64,000 bases of DNA, taken from an uncultured Lachnospiraceae bacterium. Its GTDB lineage: Bacteria > Bacillota > Clostridia > Lachnospirales > Lachnospiraceae. The translations under genes were made by a program, and so were the position numbers. The notes under the pieces are model-generated. The model saw only the letters and a program-made list of their open reading frames with translations, was not told the DNA's origin and did no database searches. This document shows positions 61,592-64,000 of the stretch, one piece after another. Location: positions 22,849-86,848 of the forward strand of contig CAJUSO010000007.1 of the NCBI GenBank assembly GCA_910588965.1, written 5' to 3'. Within the stretch, counting starts at the first letter, position 1. Every line of letters begins with the position of its first letter.

Positions 61592-63679
61592 ATGAATGTT
61601 TATACAACGGAAAAAATAAGAAACGTAGCCCTATTGGGCCACGGAGGCAGCGGGAAGACGACTTTAGCAGAGGCGATGGCATATTTATCCGGCATTACGA
61701 CACGCATGGGGAAAGTTACGGATAAGAACACAATCAGCGACTACGATAAAGAAGAGACAAGACGCCTTTTTTCTATTAATACCTCCGTGGTCCCGATTGA
61801 ATGGGAAGGAAGAAAGATCAATCTATTGGATACGCCAGGCTATTTCGGCTTCGTAGGGGAAGTGGAAGAGGCAGTCAGCGTGGCAGACGCAGCGATTATC
61901 GTGGTGTCCGGCAAGAGCGGCATTGAGGTGGGAGCCCAGAAGGCATGGGACATCTGTGAGAAATACAAGATACCGAGGATGGTATTTGTGACAGAGATGG
62001 ATGACGACAATGCAAGTTTCCGCCAGGTGGTGGCAGATTTACAGGAGATGTACGGCAAGAGGATAGCCCCCTTCCATCTCCCAATCCGGGAGAATGAGAA
62101 GTTTGTGGGGTATGTCAATGTAGTTGCCCAGACAGGGAACCGCTGGAATGACAAGGGCAAGGTAGAGGAAGTGCCCATCCCGGATTATTCCAAGGAGAAC
62201 CTGGAACTGTGCAGGGAAGCCTTAATGGAAGCGGTGGCAGAGACCAGTGAGGAGTTTATGGACCGTTATTTCTCAGGGGATGAATTTTCTGAGTTTGAGA
62301 TCCGTTCTGCGCTCCGCGCCAATGTAACGGATGGATCCATTGTCCCGGTATCCATGGGTTCCAGTACGCTGGTACAGGGCGTATATACGTTATTAGATGA
62401 TATCATCAAATACCTGCCTAGCCCGGAGAAGCGCCCCTGTAAGGGTGTGAATATGAAGACAAATGAATCCTTTGACGGGGATTATGATATTGCAAAGCCT
62501 AAGAGCGCTTATGTGTTCAAGACGATTGTGGATCCGTTTATCGGGAAGTATTCCTTGATTAAGGTAAATTCCGGCGTCCTGAAGACAGACGATGTGCTGT
62601 ATAACCAGGATAAAGATGTAGAAGGCAAAATCGGCAAGATTTATGTTATGCGGGGCAATAAGCCGACAGAAGTGCCGGAGCTCCACGCAGGGGATATCGG
62701 CGCCTTGGCCAAGCTGACAAGCGCGGCTACCAGGGATACCCTTTCTACAAAGGCAGTGCCGGTCCTGTATGGGAAGACGCAGATTTCCACCCCATATACA
62801 TATATGCGCTATAAAGCGAAGAGGAAAGGGGACGAGGATAAGATTTCCCAAGGCTTGCAGAAGCTGATGCAGGAAGACTTAACGCTGCGCGTGGAGAATG
62901 ACAGCGCCAACGGCCAGACCCTGATTTACGGCATCGGCGACCAGCACCTGGAGATTGTGGTCAGCAAGCTGGCAGAGCGTTATAAGGTAGAGATTGAGCT
63001 GAGCAGGCCGAAGATTGCCTTCCGTGAGACCATCCGCAAGAAATCAGATGTGGAATATAAATATAAGAAGCAATCCGGCGGGCATGGGCAGTATGGCCAT
63101 GTAAAGATGACCTTCGAGCCAAGCGGCGATTTGGAGACGGCTTTTACCTTTGAGCAGCAGGTAGTGGGCGGCGCCGTACCGAAGAATTACTTCCCGGCAG
63201 TAGAGAAGGGGCTGCAGGATTCTGTCCTGAAAGGGCCTATGGCCGCTTATCCGGTAGTAGGCGTAAAGGCAGTGCTTTACGATGGGTCCTACCACCCGGT
63301 AGACTCTTCTGAGATGGCATTTAAGATGGCCACCATCCAGGCATTCAAGAAAGGGGTTATGGAGGCATCCCCAGTCCTCTTAGAGCCCATTGCCAATATG
63401 AAGGTTGTAGTCCCGGATAAATTTACCGGGGACGTAATGGGCGACCTGAACAAACGCCGCGGGCGCGTGCTGGGCATGAACCCTGCAGAGCCGGGCAAGA
63501 CGGAGATTACAGCAGACGTGCCTTATATGGAGATTTACGGCTATATGACAGACCTCCGTTCCATGACCGGCGGCAGCGGGCTGTTCTCTTATGAATTTGC
63601 ACGGTATGAGCAGACGCCTTCTGATATCCAGGAGAAAGAGATTGCCGCAAGGGCGAACAAGCTGGACGGCGAAGAATAA
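61592..63679 (+). CDS. Elongation factor G-like GTPase (FusA2 type)
   Basis: 695 residues with all EF-G domains. G1 is GHGGSGKTT rather than the GHIDAGKTT of main EF-G; G3 is DTPGYFGF; and G4 reads VTEMDDD where canonical NKxD would be. Domain IV holds SGGHGQYGHVKM and the C-terminal domain YMTDLRSMTGGSGLF. These changes mark the EF-G-like second copy found in many Clostridia, probably a ribosome factor for special conditions. No neighbouring rpsL, rpsG or tuf genes, unlike the main fusA. GGAGG lies before the ATG. Confidence 0.88.
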   Translation: MNVYTTEKIRNVALLGHGGSGKTTLAEAMAYLSGITTRMGKVTDKNTISDYDKEETRRLFSINTSVVPIEWEGRKINLLDTPGYFGFVGEVEEAVSVADAAIIVVSGKSGIEVGAQKAWDICEKYKIPRMVFVTEMDDDNASFRQVVADLQEMYGKRIAPFHLPIRENEKFVGYVNVVAQTGNRWNDKGKVEEVPIPDYSKENLELCREALMEAVAETSEEFMDRYFSGDEFSEFEIRSALRANVTDGSIVPVSMGSSTLVQGVYTLLDDIIKYLPSPEKRPCKGVNMKTNESFDGDYDIAKPKSAYVFKTIVDPFIGKYSLIKVNSGVLKTDDVLYNQDKDVEGKIGKIYVMRGNKPTEVPELHAGDIGALAKLTSAATRDTLSTKAVPVLYGKTQISTPYTYMRYKAKRKGDEDKISQGLQKLMQEDLTLRVENDSANGQTLIYGIGDQHLEIVVSKLAERYKVEIELSRPKIAFRETIRKKSDVEYKYKKQSGGHGQYGHVKMTFEPSGDLETAFTFEQQVVGGAVPKNYFPAVEKGLQDSVLKGPMAAYPVVGVKAVLYDGSYHPVDSSEMAFKMATIQAFKKGVMEASPVLLEPIANMKVVVPDKFTGDVMGDLNKRRGRVLGMNPAEPGKTEITADVPYMEIYGYMTDLRSMTGGSGLFSYEFARYEQTPSDIQEKEIAARANKLDGEE

Positions 63680-63736
63680 ATAAGAAGGAAGGCGGACAAA
63701 CCGGACGGCGAAGGATCTATAAGAAGAAAATAGCGG

Positions 63737-63788
63737 CCTTAGCTTCCCAGCTTCCGGATAGGAAAGGGCTGGGAAGCTAAGGTTTTTT
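63737..63788 (+). terminator. Rho-independent terminator of the EF-G-like gene
   Basis: CCTTAGCTTCCCAGC (63737-63751) pairs perfectly with GCTGGGAAGCTAAGG (63768-63782), followed by TTTTTT. Confidence 0.93.
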
Positions 63789-63907
63789 AGGCTTCTCTGG
63801 AAGGGGGATCCTGCGTGGTGTTTCGGGGGGCTGGCGGTATGGAAAAGAGGCTGGCAGGCAGCTTCATAAGATAGGCAAAAAAAATTTAAAATTTTTTAAA
63901 ATAATGA

Positions 63908-63935
63908 TTGACATTTTGGAAAAGTCTGCTATAAT
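63908..63935 (+). promoter_or_regulatory. Consensus promoter of the tRNA gene
   Basis: Perfect TTGACA (63908-63913), 16-bp spacer, perfect TATAAT (63930-63935), 16 bases before the tRNA. Confidence 0.85.
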
Positions 63936-63951
63936 AACAATTGTGAGTTTT

Positions 63952-64000
63952 GCAGGAGTGGCGGAATTGGCAGACGCGCAGGCTTCAGGTGCCTGTGGTA
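63952..64000 (+). tRNA. tRNA-Leu (CAG), 5' part, cut by the window end
   Basis: Starts GCAGGAGTGGCGGAATTGGC, the usual tRNA-Leu opening with its D-loop GG. The anticodon stem CAGGC/GCCTG encloses loop TTCAGGT, giving anticodon CAG. The long variable arm and 3' half lie beyond the window. Confidence 0.9.

Noticed and set aside
61592..63679. Tetracycline ribosomal protection protein (TetM type)
   Set aside because: Motifs and full length fit the chromosomal EF-G-like second copy better than TetM/TetO.

Overview
This window reads like a chromosome segment of a motile, mucosa- or gut-associated Clostridia, most likely a Lachnospiraceae. The reasons are Gram-positive style GGAGG ribosome sites, YesM/YesN two-component genes, very large secreted modular glycosidases with FIVAR, NPCBM, chitobiase-C and Fn3 modules, Lachnospiraceae-type flagellins, and a CsrA gene beside flagellin. 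No species can be assigned from the sequence alone.

Layout. 1-6.7 kb: the end of a carbohydrate ABC transporter operon (binding protein, two CUT1 permeases) followed by a 1512-residue secreted glycosidase-like protein. 6.7-10 kb: a convergent YesN/YesM-like regulator and kinase pair. 10-10.7 kb: a non-coding stretch with a nested inverted repeat. 10.7-17.6 kb: a 2308-residue secreted GH101-like enzyme. 17.7-24.7 kb: a LUD-domain protein, then an ABC exporter, a DUF2156 protein, two CobW-type GTPases (one His-rich) and an HTH/TPR regulator. 24.9-28.4 kb: an MFS transporter and a MATE exporter diverging from a MerR regulator. 28.4-54.8 kb: the flagellin and glycosylation island. 54.8-58.8 kb: a MarR-MATE unit and an IbrA/IbrB-like pair. 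58.9-64 kb: aroA and tyrA, an EF-G-like GTPase, and the start of a tRNA-Leu(CAG).

The island is the main finding. It holds two tandem cassettes with the same order: tyrosine recombinase (reverse strand), csrA, flagellin, small conserved protein, Maf-type glycosyltransferase (DUF115), pseB, methyltransferase, and then pseF. In each cassette the recombinase gene sits between two inverted 23-bp sites (9-bp arms around a 5-bp spacer). At the left edge of each enclosed segment is a conserved sigma-28-like promoter (TAAG-N15-ACGATAT) pointing away from csrA-flagellin, straight into a terminator that overlaps the left site. No promoter is visible between the right site and csrA. The simplest reading is two phase-variable flagellin switches, both captured OFF; inversion would turn the promoter toward csrA-flagellin and also break the terminator. 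The two switches use different spacers (GCTAT versus GTAGT), so they should flip independently.

The cassettes appear to glycosylate their flagellins with nonulosonic (pseudaminic-type) acid. PseI, PseG and PseC occur once, downstream, behind their own promoter. Cassette 1 carries a PseH-like acetyltransferase. Cassette 2 instead carries an adenylation enzyme, an acyl carrier protein and an AAC(3)-fold acyltransferase, which suggests a different N-acyl group on the second flagellin. The csrA-flagellin leader (585 bp) is almost identical in both cassettes while the flanking genes have diverged, which points to gene conversion. All functional statements are inferred from motifs and gene context; no searches were run.
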